Positions 1-11,338 of a DNA stretch of 64,000 nucleotides are shown here, one piece after another. The stretch comes from Beroe forskalii (lineage: Eukaryota > Ctenophora > Nuda > Beroida > Beroidae): the NCBI GenBank assembly GCA_011033025.1, contig WFMF01000518.1:53149-117148 (forward strand), given 5' to 3'. Below the pieces are notes generated by a model. The model searched no databases. It was not told the origin of the DNA and worked only from the letters and a program-made list of their open reading frames with translations. The first letter of the stretch is position 1; each line of letters begins with the position of its first letter. The translations under genes were made by a program, and so were the position numbers.

Positions 1-329
1 CCTCTCAATCGGTACATTAGTGGGTTAACGTATTCAGATTCTCGCGGTATACCTACGTATCTCGCGTCATGTAATGCCTTATCAAGATAAGAACATCGCT
101 CTCTTACTTGAGATCGCATTCACTTACGTGTCTTACATGAATATGACTGATTGCAGGGTGAAAATACTTCCAACAGAATAGTAAGTGACACGGACTGATT
201 AGGGCTACATTGAATGCAATGCTTCATAGATCGTCTCCTACCCTGTTATTGCATGGATATGTCGCTTCGAGACGAATACTTCCAACAGAATAGTAACATC
301 GTTCACTTACGTATCTCATGTGACACGGA

Positions 330-606
330 TCAGCAGAACATAACCTTCACGCAGTTCATCTGGCTCCTCCACGCCTTCTCCAACAAGAACAACACCAACG
401 TCAACACGGGACTGTCAGAGCACTCTGTGTCGGTGTGGGTGGGCAAGCTACTAACCTGCTTGGCGGAGTACCTGTACAAGAGTATAAGAACCCTGTGGTG
501 CTCGGCGGACATGGTGTGGTGGTGGAGGTGGACGATAATAAATATGGGAAACGGAAGAACAACCAAGGATCATGGCGGGATGGCAACTGGGTGCTTGGGA
601 GGTAGA
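330..606 (+). pseudogene. Broken Merlin (ISXO2/IS1016-like) transposase fragment
   Basis: Two pieces in different frames resemble Merlin-family transposases, which are DDE enzymes that excise and reinsert the element. The first (about 330-479) reads as a helix-turn-helix-like stretch, TFTQFIWLLHAFSN then a conserved W. The second (480-606) contains VVVEVDDNKYGKRKN followed by GNWVLG, matching the family pattern around the first catalytic Asp (IDES.FGKRK....G.WV.GG). The second frame stops at 604-606. The frame change near 480 and the absence of the remaining catalytic region mean it is not functional. The homology is recognised by eye and is the basis for naming the surrounding element. Confidence 0.6.
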
Positions 607-760
607 TGAGGATGTTGTAGAGGAGGTAAGTGTAGGAGGAGAGGTGGGTGGAGCAGGAGAGGTGGGTGGAGCAGTAGAGTTGGGTGGAGCAGGAGATGTA
701 GTCTGTGTAGGTGGACTGGAAGGGGTTGGAAGAGGGGCCATTCGAAGAGGTGGTAGATTC
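606..760. repeat. G-rich imperfect tandem repeat (GAGGTGGGTGGAGCAGGA-like, ~18 bp)
   Basis: A purine/G-biased stretch repeats GAGGTGGGTGGAGCAGGA with variation. It lies inside the Merlin-like element, directly after the transposase fragment. The open frames across it are low-complexity artefacts. Confidence 0.6.
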
Positions 761-994
761 ATCATCTTTTTGCGATCCCAAGTAGGATCAGAGCGATGTT
801 CTTATCTTGATAAGGCATTACATGACGCGAGATACGTAGGTATACTGCAAGAATACGTGCAATAATATATCGCGAATAATGCACCGATTGAGAGGCAGTC
901 CTGAAAATTTGGATACGCTGATTTCGGATATTTCGCCCGAGAAGGAAGGCAAACGAAGCTTTGCAGAAGGAAGGCAAAGGGGTGTTGGAGTAGG

Positions 995-1258
995 GGTTAG
1001 CCGGCCGGCTAACCGGCTGGCCGGTCGGCTAGCTGGTTGGCTCACCGGCTAGCCGGCTGGCTAGCCGACCGGCTAACCGACCGGCTAGCTGGCCGGCTAA
1101 CTGGCAAGCCGGGCGGCTAGCCAACCGGCTGATTGACTAGCCGGCCGGCTAGCCGGTTGGCTCACCGGCTGGCCGACCGGCTAACCGACCGGCCAGCCGG
1201 CCGGCTAACCCGGCTTAACCGGCCGGCTGGCCGGTCGGCTAGCCGGCCGGCCAGCTGG
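995..1258. repeat. GC-rich palindromic simple repeat (CCGGCTAGCCGG type)
   Basis: About 260 bases built from overlapping 4-base steps (CCGG, CTAG, CCGA, CTGG) giving self-complementary units such as CCGGCTAGCCGG. It is strikingly more GC-rich than the flanks and can fold on itself almost anywhere. No coding sense is apparent. Confidence 0.85.
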
Positions 1259-1476
1259 TCGTGTCGGAATAGTTCAAGACTGCCCTTAAATTAAATTCAA
1301 CTCAAGATTGACTCAGCAAGGGGTGTATGGCTAAGTGAGGATCTGTGGGGTTTACCATTCACTTGCAAGCAAAACATCAGTGATATACATAAAATCTTAA
1401 AGAAGTATAAGTGTATGTTTCATAGCTTGGGATGGTTTCGAAGTTAAATTTCTGAATTAATTTCTAATTTTTCCAG

Positions 1477-2035
1477 CCATCATCTGAGCAGTCATTTTTT
1501 GTGGATGCATTCAGTATATCTAATATTCTGCAATGGGATGACTACATAGCAGCTTCTTCAGAAGGCTGGTCGCTTCAGAAATGGGGATTCCCTGATGGCA
1601 ATAAGTCGGGATTTCTTGGGAAGTACTGCGGAAACATCACAAACATTTCATTAAATTTTGACAAGACTCAAATTCTGGCTGGAAGTGCAGAATTTATTCT
1701 GAAAATTACAGGTTTGGTTTTATCTTTATAGACTTAGTTCCACTGTTCAATTTCATTTTCTATATCATAAAAATGGCACAATTTAAATTATAGAGTTATT
1801 TCAATCTCTGCTATATTGTAGGTGGTAAGATGCACACTTGATACTTAATTGAAAACAAAATCACTTGCAGCAATTCTATTATCATTTTCATGCTGATCTC
1901 AGTCATACAGAAGTCTTATTCATATTATAATGGCAGCAATAAATTAATAGTGGTGTACCATGTTTACAGATCTGATGAGTGAGCAACAGTGGACAGTTAG
2001 GGGTCATGAGGCACCAATCCTTCGGACAGCCTTTG
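1477..2035 (+). CDS. WDHD1: WDHD1/AND-1/Ctf4-like, two internal exons of the N-terminal WD40 domain (partial)
   Basis: Exon 1477-1711 follows a pyrimidine-rich tract and CAG. Exon 1970-2035 follows TTTACAG and ends before GTGAGT. They join in phase (G|AT). The protein reads a WD40 blade including ILAGSAEFILKI, then RGHEAPILRTAF across the junction. This corresponds to the second and third blades of WDHD1 (human family pattern IAAGSSDFLVKI..RGHDAPVLSLSF). WDHD1 (Ctf4/AND-1) trimerises at the replication fork and links the CMG helicase to DNA polymerase alpha. Upstream sequence to 1260 and downstream sequence to 2500 contain no neighbouring exon. The remaining blades, SepB domain and HMG box are not in the window, so this is either a gene fragment or a gene split by very long introns. 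Confidence 0.75.
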
Positions 2036-2511
2036 GTGAGTTGGTATTTTTCAAATTTCAACTTAAAAATTCTTTATATTAGCCAATTTTGAGGGTTCTT
2101 GTAGGCGTGCATTAATTTGTTGTATTCCACTCGCCCTGCACCTCGTGGGACGACACAAATTTCCAGCCATGCTCTAAGCATTTCTTACAATCGTTGTGCT
2201 TGGACAGGGTCTGTTTTACCCTTCCTCTGGGGAGGCCCTGACCTAGTGGTACTCGAATAGTGATTTAGTTGAAATTCCGGGGAGGTTTGAAATGGCTGCT
2301 CACTTTTCACAATCTAATGCAATCTTATCTAATTACTAAAACAGCAACTTGCACTCAAACGTCTCTTGCTCAATTTTAAATATGGGCATGATACAGATTC
2401 ATAAATGAGTTATCAATTTCCCGAACCAATAACGAAACTTGTGTTGCCATCACAGTCCAGCTCACGTTGCTCAATAACTGCTTTTGTCACCTTTTTTGTC
2501 TCCACCAATGT
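2036..2511. other. Non-coding sequence, no feature recognised
   Basis: AT-rich sequence following the WDHD1 donor site. The right part (from about 2330) resembles the 3' flank of the second CapA-like copy near 5510-5600, so it belongs to the duplicated segment. No exon with plausible splice sites was found. Confidence 0.5.
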
Positions 2512-3856
2512 TCAGTTAAACTGGTGGGTTTTATAACTGAAGACAGCATCGTCCCGCAAACACCTCCCTTCCCCCCTCATCTTAGCCTTCTTCTCGGGTA
2601 AAGTATCCCTTAAATCCTCCCTCCACTGTGTAACCAACTCAGGTCTCACTTCGAGTCTTTTGCAGACCCCCCACTCTCCCCACACATTCCTCAGCCACCT
2701 CCCCTCAGCCTCACACTCCCCTCCCTTCACTTCTCTCACATAAAACTCAGTCACGTTATTACCCCTCTCTTCACACACGACACAAGTGGGAATGTAGTCG
2801 AAGCAATCAAACTCCAACGTACTGCGACCTGTCCGGTCATCGACGACAGGACTCAGTCTGAACTCCACAATCCCAGAGGCTCGTTTTCTGACTTCAGGTA
2901 GGTTGTAGTTCCAGGTTGTGTTATCTAGGAAACCATAGCCCTGGTGGGATATGAAGTTTCGATGGACCACTGCAACACGACGATTGTTCACCATGAAAGC
3001 CCTCTACCGGTTGTGAAAACATGGGGGTGATTCCCGATCACTAGGTAACTCCGGCTCGCAGTGCCGAGAAAACATTTTCTGAAAAGCTAGAGTGGGACTA
3101 TAAGAGTACTCGCTTACCTCCGTGAAGGACAGCAATGACAGTATGTGAGCGACTTAACAGAGATATCATGACTCTGAATATGGGGTTATCACAGTACATC
3201 AAGCTCTCAGTTTCGTAATGACGATTAGTCTTCTCAGTGCACGCCACCCAAGCAATGCTGAAGTTGCCATGCTGAGTCACGTGATACCAGCCTGCGTCAG
3301 AAGTTCCTCCTCCTCCTCCTATGAAAGGCAGCCCAGAGATTGACAGGATTTCTATAACTTTCTGCAGCCCAATGTCACACAGGTCGAGTATGTGGTTGTT
3401 GGCAATGGACACCAAATCAAAGCCGCTGTCCTGCAAATCTCGGATTAGCATCGGATGGTAGTTAAAAACGTTTTTTGTCTTTTTGGCAAACTCCCATGCC
3501 TGATAGACCGGGCCAAATTCCAGTTTCTCAGCTTCCTCGCCAGTTACTTCCGTACATGAATTATTAGCGTGTCGCACTACGTTTGCTGATAGCCCTTCGA
3601 AGTTTGCAATGAGAATGTCAAATTTATCAAAGTTCTGGAGCACTCCTTCCCAGATAGACTTGAAGCTGCCGTAGGAGAAAGCTTGGAGCTGATTTTCCTT
3701 GTGGAATAGGAAATCCCCAACAGCTCCAATAGACACATACTCTTCTTGGGTTGCGGAGTGTTTTTCTTCTTTCATCCGAGTCATTTTCAGTATTAAAACG
3801 TTAACTGTAAATATTGCAACCGTGATTGTGATGAACCATCGCCTCAAACGGAGCAT
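2512..3856 (-). pseudogene. CapA-like (bacterial capsule / PGA_cap domain) protein, copy 1, frame-disrupted
   Basis: Starting at the ATG at 3856, the product opens with a basic N-terminus and one hydrophobic segment (signal anchor, residues ~6-24). The CapA signature blocks follow: GAVGDFLFH, ANFEG, SIANNHILD and GGGGG. The first frame runs 3856-3098. The C-terminal part continues in another frame at 2994-2512. Between them, one-base differences from copy 2 (GCCCTC for GCCTC, GAAAACATG for GAAACATG, CTAGGTAACT for CTAGAGTTACT) break the frame and remove the GNHPHV motif region. CapA/PGA_cap proteins are metallophosphoesterase-fold proteins of bacterial capsule or polyglutamate synthesis. A few animals carry homologues of unknown role. 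No intron is visible. This is either a pseudogene or a gene carrying uncorrected homopolymer errors. Confidence 0.75.
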
Positions 3857-3929
3857 GAGAAGCTACTGGGACCAAGAGATTCCAATGAAACGTATTAAGG
3901 AACCTGAGGGTTGAGAATTAATTGTTGTT

Positions 3930-5590
3930 TTTGCGATTCATGATGAAGTATTGTTGGTTTTGTTAGTATTGATTGAAAGGTTTGATTCCCGATTTGATGC
4001 CCAAAAATATATTTTCCTTTCCATTACTGTAATCTGCTGTAAAATAATTTCCACTTCAATTCAACTAAGTAATCATTAACCACGTAGGGATCAATATTTG
4101 GATCTTCCTTATCAATCAATTATGTAGAAGGATATATTGCAGATAATACAAAGCAATGAAAAGTTGCTGCCTCCACACAAACGGCCAAATGGTACAACGA
4201 AATTTAACAAGAATTGCACCCGTTGCCTTATTTTGCAGGCACTATATTTCCCTCTCCTTTAAAGTTGAATTATTGGCGCGGGCATGAAATGACACGTGGG
4301 CGAATTCGGTCCACGTGTCAAATCCCTATGCACGCTCTCGCCAATTTGTAATTTTGTAGACTTGCCCATTTTGTTTTAATACGTTTGCGCTCCGTTTCAT
4401 TGCCAGAAGCCCCGTTTTTGTTACGCGGTTTATTTACTTTAATGTTGATATCAAACCATTGCTGTGTCTGGTTCTTAGTAGTATGTCGCGCCCTTCCTTT
4501 TGCATGATTTCAAGGCAAGGATAAGATTATACTGAGCAAGATTGAAGAGTGTGATGTCATTACCGAGACTCATTCTTCATTACCAATGGATCATCGGTAT
4601 AATGAAATCAATTCTTTAGAACAGTTATCATTGATCGCACTCAAATTGCACCTATTTAATTGTCTGTATGCTTAGAGAACACGTATTAATGTTAATATTC
4701 ATTGAGATTAGAAATTTGGTTGAAATTGAATGTTGGTTAAAATCAACTAAGTTTAAAAAGAATAGGTAAATAGCTCTAGCTAGATGCAGTACACGCAGCA
4801 CGCGATGTCACTACACCAAACTAAAAACCTACGCGAGTATCATTATAAAGGAGAAGATTGTTGATGCATATAATAACGAATTCCCCACATTATGACAATT
4901 TTCCCCCACATTATGACAAATTATCCCATACTATGACAAATTTTCCCCCACTTGTATTTTCCGAGCACTTTTCAGATGTATCAGTATAGATAAAGGTACT
5001 AAGTTAATATACAGAAATTCTCATAATCCTCCAAACCAGGTCCATCACTAACCTTACATTTGCCTTTTTGTAAAGCAAAAAAGCAATTGTCTATACTACA
5101 ACGACAGTAAAATATATGAAATGCTCTATGCGTCTATTGATGGTTCATCAAGTAGGAATTCAACACGAACTGCCTCTTGAATTCTGCCAATATTTTTACG
5201 GTAGGTAAAAAAATGTACAAATATACAAAAAAATGTACAAATAGCAATAGATCACAGTTTTAAACGCACGTGAATTTTGTGATAAATAGTGATCAGTTGA
5301 CGTGTCAACAGTGGCTTATATGTCTGTTAGATTGAGAAAGTACGTTACCTACCTTTTGTACTAATATTATGCAATCCCATGGAATACATTGGATGCACTC
5401 GACATGTATGTTAGGAATATGTCTCATTTTTCAACCTTCAATGTCGCTTCGCTAAGGGGAATCCTAAGGTGTGATATGGCTAGAATGGAATTTAATAAAT
5501 AGAATGGAATCTAATCTTATAAATTATAAAAACACAAACTTTCACCTCAGACATTTCTTGCTCATTGTAATCGACTTTAAGTTCAATAAG
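3930..5590. other. AT-rich spacer between the CapA-like copies
   Basis: No gene is recognisable. About 4084-4200 resembles about 14330-14460 (both contain GGATC/GGATTGTCCTT and CAAACGGCCA-like segments), so a dispersed repeat is present. About 4879-4950 is a short tandem array of a roughly 20-base unit containing CCCACATTATGACAAATTTT, about four copies. Confidence 0.5.
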
Positions 5591-5775
5591 GACATGATAC
5601 AGATTTATAGACATTTTATCGAAGACTTGAAATTTCAATAAGGACAATAAAGACATGAAACAGATTTATATAGACATTTTTATCGAAGACTTGAAATTTC
5701 AATAAGGACAATAACTAATAAGGATATGCAACAGATTTATATAGACATTTTTATCGAAGACTTGAAATTGTAATA
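5591..5775. repeat. ~66-bp tandem repeat, about three copies
   Basis: A unit containing CAGATTTATATAGACATTTT then ATCGAAGACTTGAAATT and AATAAGGACAATA is repeated about three times, downstream (on the minus strand) of CapA-like copy 2. The copy 1 flank has only one related segment (GGCATGATACAGATTCATAAATG), so expansion followed the gene duplication. Confidence 0.8.
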
Positions 5776-5937
5776 AGTTAAAAACTGATTGATAAAATCA
5801 TAATCATCTCAAACCAATAACGACACTAATGTTGCCACCACAGACCAGCTTATCAGTGAATCTCACAACAGGCACTGCCCTCCTTCTTCTCTCACACCTT
5901 CAGTTGCTTTTGTCAACTTTCTTGCCTCCACCAATGT

Positions 5938-7277
5938 TCAGTTAAACTGGAGGGTTTTGTAACTGAAGACAGCATCGTCCCGCAAACACCTCCCTTCCCC
6001 CCTCATCTTAGCCTTCTTCTCGGGTAAAGTATCCCTTAAATCCTCCCTCCACTGTGTAACCAACTCAGGTCTCACTTCGAGTCTTTTGCAGACCCCCCAC
6101 TCTCCCCACACATTCCTCAGCCACCTCCCCTCAGCCTCACACTCCCCTCCCTTCACTTCCCTCACATAAAACTCAGTTACGTTATTACCCCTCTCTTCAC
6201 ACACGACACACGTGGGAATGTAGTCGAAGCAATCAAATTCCAGCGTACTGCGACCTGTCCGGTCATCGACGACAGGACTCAGTCTGAACTCCACAATGCC
6301 AGAGGCTCGTTTTCTGACATCAGGTAGGTTGTAGTTCCAGGCTGTGTTATCTAGGATACCGTAGCCCTGGTGGGAAATGAAGTTTCCGACGGACCAAATC
6401 ACTGCAACACGACGATTGTTCACCATGAAAGCCTCTACCGGTTGTGAAACATGAGGATGATTCCCGATCACTAGAGTTACTCCGGCTTTCAGTGCCGAAA
6501 AAACGATGTTCTGAAAGCTAGGAGTGGGACTATAAGAGTACTCGTTACCTCCGTGAAGGGCAGCAATGACAGTATGTGAGCGACTTAACAGAGATATCAT
6601 GACTCTGAACATGGGGTTATCACAGTACATCAAGCTCTCAGTTTCGTAATGACGATTAGTCATCTCAGTGCACGCCACCCAAGCAATGCTGTAGTTGCCA
6701 TGCTGAGTCACGTGATACCAGCCTGCGTCAGAAGTTCCTCCTCCTCCTCCTATGAAAGGCAGCCCAGAGTTTGACAGGATTTCTATTACTTTCTGCAGCC
6801 CAATGTCACACAGGTCGAGTATGTGGTTGTTGGCAATGGACACCAAATCAAAGCCGCTGTCCTGCAAATCTCGGATTAGCATCGGATGGTAGTTAAAAAC
6901 GTTTTTGTCTTTTGGCAAACTCCATGCCCTGATAGACCGGGCCAAATTCAGTTTTCTCAGCTTCCTCGCCAGTTACTTCCGTACATGAATTATTAGCGTG
7001 TCGCACAACGTTTGCTGATAGCCTTCGAAGTTTGCGATGAGAATGTCAAATTATCAAAGTTCAGGAGCACTCCTTCCAGATAGACTTGAAGCTGCCGTAG
7101 GAGAACGCTTGGAGCTGATTTTCCTTGTGGAATAGAAATCCCCAACAGCTCCAATAGACACATACTTCTCTTGGGTTGCAGGTGTTTTTCTTCTTTCATC
7201 CGAGTCATTTTCAGTATTAAAACGTTAACTGTAAATATTCCAACCGCGGTGATGAACCATCGCTTGAAACAGTTCAT
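5938..7277 (-). pseudogene. CapA-like (PGA_cap domain) protein, copy 2, intact C-terminal frame, broken N-terminus
   Basis: A 335-residue frame (6945-5938) covers most of the CapA domain. It contains SIANNHILD, the GGGGG turn, LHGGNEY, VIGNHPHVSQPVE and WSVGNFISHQG, the metal and substrate-binding blocks expected of this metallophosphoesterase-like family. Its upstream portion lies in other frames (7277-6993) and still encodes the membrane-anchor segment FTVNVLILKMTRMKEEKH. The breaks versus copy 1 are one-base changes in homopolymer runs (for example around 6905-6950 and 7130-7200). The two copies are about 3.4 kb apart, in the same orientation, and very similar along their length, so they are a recent tandem duplication. 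There is no intron. The predicted topology is type II membrane or secreted. The role in an animal is unknown. Confidence 0.75.
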
Positions 7278-7439
7278 GAGAAGCAACTGGGGTCAGAGAT
7301 TCTTTTCATAGCAATATCACATATAAGATCCTGAGGGATTAATTATTGTCGTTACTTTACATTTCAATTGGTACTGAAATTGGAAGGTTTTGATGCCCAA
7401 AAATATCATTCCCTTTTTATTATCAAATTAAGCCATTAA

Positions 7440-7700
7440 TAAGGGGGGTGCCACTGTCCCAATTGTCCCTGAACCAGGAAAAAGTGGATTGGGACAGGGG
7501 AAAATGGACATTGGAACAAATGAGACAGTGGGACAGAGAAAATGGGAAAAATGGGACTCAGAAAGTGAAAAGCGACTGGGAAAAATGGCACAATCGGGAC
7601 ACAAAAAACAAAAAAAATGGAACTCAAAAAGTGAATTGGGACAGGGACAACTGGGACGTTTGGGACAAATGTGACATTTGGGACAGAAATAGTGGGACTC
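7440..7700. repeat. Dispersed GGGAC/TGGGACA repeats, putative subterminal repeats of a DNA element
   Basis: The motif TGGGACA or GGGAC recurs more than a dozen times in 260 bases. The same motif recurs near 12711-12800 and 13853-13880. The left boundary GGGGGGTGCCACTGTCCCAA (from 7443) resembles the inverse of TTGGGACAGTGACATTCCCCC at 13872-13892, so this may be one end of a composite element about 6.4 kb long. Open frames here are by-products of the repeat. Confidence 0.5.
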
Positions 7701-8455
7701 AATGGTTGTGTTTGCAAGCAGCATTTTAGCATTATTTTCTCACAACCTATGATATGATGCATCAACAGCTGCTTCAATGTTAACATCTATGAGTTTAATT
7801 CTGGCTAAACATGCCTTTCTTTAGCCGGCCTTTTTCAACCGGCCCTTTGGGTTAAAAAAAGACATCCCCCCAGAGGCTCCCAGTGATTCAGTATTTTCAC
7901 TGGTCTACCACCAGTGAGGCAAGAATTTAACGGGTCTACCCTGGTGCACAGAGAAATCATAGTGTCATGCGGATGTCACGTGACTGACCCGGGATTCAAT
8001 GTTTTCACGGGTCTACCACCAGTGAGGCAAGAATTTCCCGGGCCTAGCCTGGTGCGACCAGAGATCGTAGTGTCATGCGGATGTCATGCGGATGTCACGT
8101 GACTGACCCGGGATTCAATGTTTTCACTGGTCTACCACCAGTGAGGCAAGAATTTCACGGGTTCAGCCTGATGTAAGTTTCATTCTGTTTCATATTACCT
8201 ACACTATGATATATCATTGTTTACACACATCCATGATCAAATTACTTCCGGTAATGTTGTATCCACAGCCCTTCCCCACACACTTTACAGCTACATGTTA
8301 TAGCGTACACACTACACAGTGGCCTGCGTGCAGCAGTGTGTGTATCATGGAATACATTGTACCAGTATAAAAGTGATCGAGTAACGAGCTTTTGGACTGG
8401 GAACAAACACTGAAACAGTGAAACGTGCTTGATCTATCATTTAAAAAGCATGAAA
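7672..8455. repeat. Left arm of a ~0.78-kb inverted repeat
   Basis: Nearly identical, in reverse orientation, to about 11757-12540. For example the blocks with GTGAAACGTGCTTGAT, GGCCTGCGTGCAGCAGTG and ACTCAATGGTTGTGTTTGC occur in both. A 62-codon frame (7914-8102) is conserved with its twin (12285-12097) only because the DNA is. Inside the arm a ~110-base unit with ACCAGTGAGGCAAGAATTT and GTCACGTGAC is repeated about 2.5 times (7895-8160). Confidence 0.9.
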
Positions 8456-8936
8456 TTTGAAATCTTTTTTTTCTTTTCTGAGTTTCTTCCCTATTCAGTA
8501 CTTGGTCATGATCTCATTAAATAAAATTACGGTCCCCATCTTCCACAACCGAGATCAGCCCGTGTACGTTGTGTGTTACCTTCGCTGTAGACAGCAGGTT
8601 GTACGATGTGTGTGTATAGTGTGTATAGTAATCTTGCAGTGTTGGAAATATATAAAATTAATTCCAAATTTGAAATCGATATAGTAATAATGTCAATGTG
8701 AATTACGGGTTTAAAACCATAATATGTCCTTCTAGACCTATAATAGTATAATATTTTCCAGCTTTAAGTTATATATTAGTGTCATGAATAAAGAGGCGTT
8801 TTAATTATGACGAATGAAATTATAATCGGTACTTACTATGATTAAAAAATTTTCAAAGATTTTCTCTATTTCTATGCAAAGATTCGAGTGTATTTTTTGT
8901 TGCCAACAATTATATACCTTATCGGACATGATTATC

Positions 8937-9413
8937 ACGGACATTAAATTCATACTGGGCCCTCAGCGTGATTATTAATGTCCGTGAAAATTTTGTCCGT
9001 GATACTAATGTCCGTGATTTTCAGGTCCGTGAAAATTGAGTCCAGTATTTCCTCTTAAAATTTCAATGATAGAGGCGCAATGTTTGTGACTTCATCTCTT
9101 ATGAAATGCACAAATGATAAAAATAATAATAATAAAAATAATAAAAAATAATAAAATTTTCAAGGAAACTATACTGTACTTATTTTTCATAATTAGTACC
9201 TGCAATATGGAAATTTATCAATATTGATTAACTAAAATTATTGAAAAATCTTCGCAGTTCAAGTATTCAAATCCTGGAACAAAATGGGAAAAATTGGGCC
9301 GAAAATTTCGAATCCCGTTGAAATTTGACGTGACTGGATCGAGCGTAAATATTAGTGTCCGTGAAATGTTAGGTCCGTGAAACTAAAGTCCGTGATAATT
9401 ATGTCCGATAAGG
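8937..9413. mobile_element. 477-bp MITE with TA duplication and GTCCGTGA subterminal repeats
   Basis: The ends are inverted: CCTTATCGGACATGATTATC on the left, and the right end ends in CCGATAAGG. It is flanked on both sides by TA (8935-8936, 9414-9415). The motif GTCCGTGA (or its complement TCACGGAC) recurs about eight times near the two ends. There is no coding capacity. It is a non-autonomous DNA transposon with a 2-base TA duplication. Superfamily is not assigned. Confidence 0.85.
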
Positions 9414-9487
9414 TAGGTCCCACTGTTCAACGACAGAACGTATGTCCCGACTCTCAAAAATTTGCCCAAATTATTATTATGACCATA

Positions 9488-9551
9488 GACCATTGACTGT
9501 CTTTGCCTTTATAATTTATAAAGGCAAAGACAGTCAACTAGTCAATGGTCT
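9488..9551. repeat. Perfect-stem hairpin
   Basis: GACTGTCTTTGCCTTTATA is followed after three bases by its exact complement. An outer GACCATTGAC / GTCAATGGTC pair extends the stem. It lies inside a larger weak inverted repeat (ACTCTCAAAAAT near 9455 versus ATTTTTGAGAG near 9628), so it is probably the core of another small fold-back element. Confidence 0.8.
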
Positions 9552-9689
9552 TAAAACATAAATGTTTTAAGTTCTATGTCACTGCTATGCATCGACATAA
9601 TTAGCGAGTTCGTCCAACAATAACCGATTTTTGAGAGGGCATAAACTATGATGTTTAGAAATTTCGATGTGAATTTATAGATTGTGTAC

Positions 9690-10241
9690 TTCACTCACGC
9701 TTATACACTTTAACACTCATGCTTACACACTCACGTTAACACACTTTACACACTCACGTTTACACACTCTGAACACTTAACACTGCACGCTTAAACACGT
9801 TACACATTTTACACACTCACGCTTACACGCTTACAAACTTTACCCCCTTTGACACACTCACGCTTACACACTTAACACACTTTAAACACTCGAAGGCTTA
9901 CACAGTTTACACCTTGACACACTTTACACACTCACGCTTATAATACACTTAACACACTCACGCTTATACACTTTACACACTCACGCTTATACACTTTACA
10001 CACTCATGCTTACACACTCACGTTAACACACTTTACACACTCACGCTTATACACTTTACACATTCACGCTTATACACTTTACACACTCACGCTTATACAC
10101 TTTACACACTCACGCTTACACACTCTGAACACTTTACACACTCACGCTTATACACTTTACACACTCACGTTTACACACTTTGGACACTTTACACACTCAC
10201 GCTTACACACCTTACACACTGACACTTACACACTTTACACA

Positions 10242-10282
<41 letters not shown>

Positions 10283-11205
10283 TACACACTCTACACACTC
10301 GCGCTTACACACTTTACACACTTAAACCACTCACGCTGACACACCTTACACACTGGCGCATACACACTTTACACACTCACACTTAAACCACTCACGCTAC
10401 CACACTTTACACACTCTACTCACTCGCGCTTACACACTTTACACACTTAAACCACTCAAGCTTACACGCTCTACACACTCGCGCTTACACACCTTACACA
10501 GTCACACTTACACACTTAACACAGTCACGCTTACACACTTTACACACTCACACACTTAACAAAATCACGCTTACACACTTTACACAGTCACGCTGACACA
10601 GTTAAAACACTCACGCTTACACACTTTACTCATTCACGCTTACACACTTGACACACTCACGCTTACACACTTAACACAATCACGCTTACACACTTTACAC
10701 ACTCATGCTTACACATTTTACACGCTCACACTTAACACACTCACGGTTACACACTTTACACACTCACGCTTACACACTTTACACACTCACGCTTACACAC
10801 TTTTCACACTCACACTTTTCACACTCACGCTTACACACTTTACACAGTCACGCTTACACAGTTGACACACTCACGCTTACACACTCACGCTTACACACTT
10901 TTCACACTCACACTTTACACAGTCACGCTTACACAGTTGACACACTCACGCTTACACACTTTTCACACTCACACTTTTCACACTCACGCTTACACACTTT
11001 ACACAGTCACGCTTACACAGTTGACACACTCACGCTTACACACTTTACACAGTCACGTTTACATACTTTACACACTCACGCTTACACACCTACGCTTACA
11101 CACTTACATACTTATTACTTACGCTTGCACAATTTACACACTTTACACAATCACGCTTACACACTTACACACTCGCACTTATATACTCTAAACACTCAAT
11201 TTAAT
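9690..11205. repeat. ~23-bp minisatellite (ACACTTTACACACTCACGCTT) with an internal CA run
   Basis: About 1.5 kb of units close to TACACTTTACACACTCACGC with variant units inserted, and a pure CA dinucleotide run near 10240-10280. Long His/Thr/Leu-rich open frames across it (10180-10386, 10705-11214) are by-products of the repeat and not genes. Confidence 0.95.
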
Positions 11206-11338
11206 CATAAATAGGACGAATAGAGTGATTACGAACATCTCAACACGACGTTTTAATAGTTACAATTGAAGATCTTGGTAACCACTCCTCTAGTCGAATT
11301 TCTGATTTAAATGGTTTTGAAAAATGTACCTTATTGGC

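Larger units (their letters stand above)
1..895. mobile_element. Merlin-type DNA transposon remnant with long terminal inverted repeats
   Basis: The first ~110 bases and the last ~110 bases (about 786-895) are inverted copies. The element begins with CCTCTCAATCGG at the window edge and ends with CCGATTGAGAGG at 895. The block with CGTCATGTAATGCC is shared at about 67-80 and 817-830. An internal direct repeat around AATACTTCCAACAGAATAG occurs near 163-182 and 276-295. The interior holds a broken ISXO2/Merlin-like transposase (separate entry), which gives the superfamily call. Because the left end coincides with the window edge, the true terminus and target duplication cannot be checked. Confidence 0.7.

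Noticed and set aside
572..865. Gly/Val-rich frame
   Set aside because: Low-complexity translation of the G-rich tandem repeat within the Merlin-like element.
7914..8102. 62-codon frame conserved in both inverted-repeat arms (7914-8102 and 12285-12097)
   Set aside because: Identity follows from the DNA repeat; the frame spans a tandem unit and has no recognisable protein feature.
10180..11214. Long His/Thr/Leu-rich open frames
   Set aside because: They are translations of the ~23-base minisatellite; several frames are open at once and no start context or domain exists.
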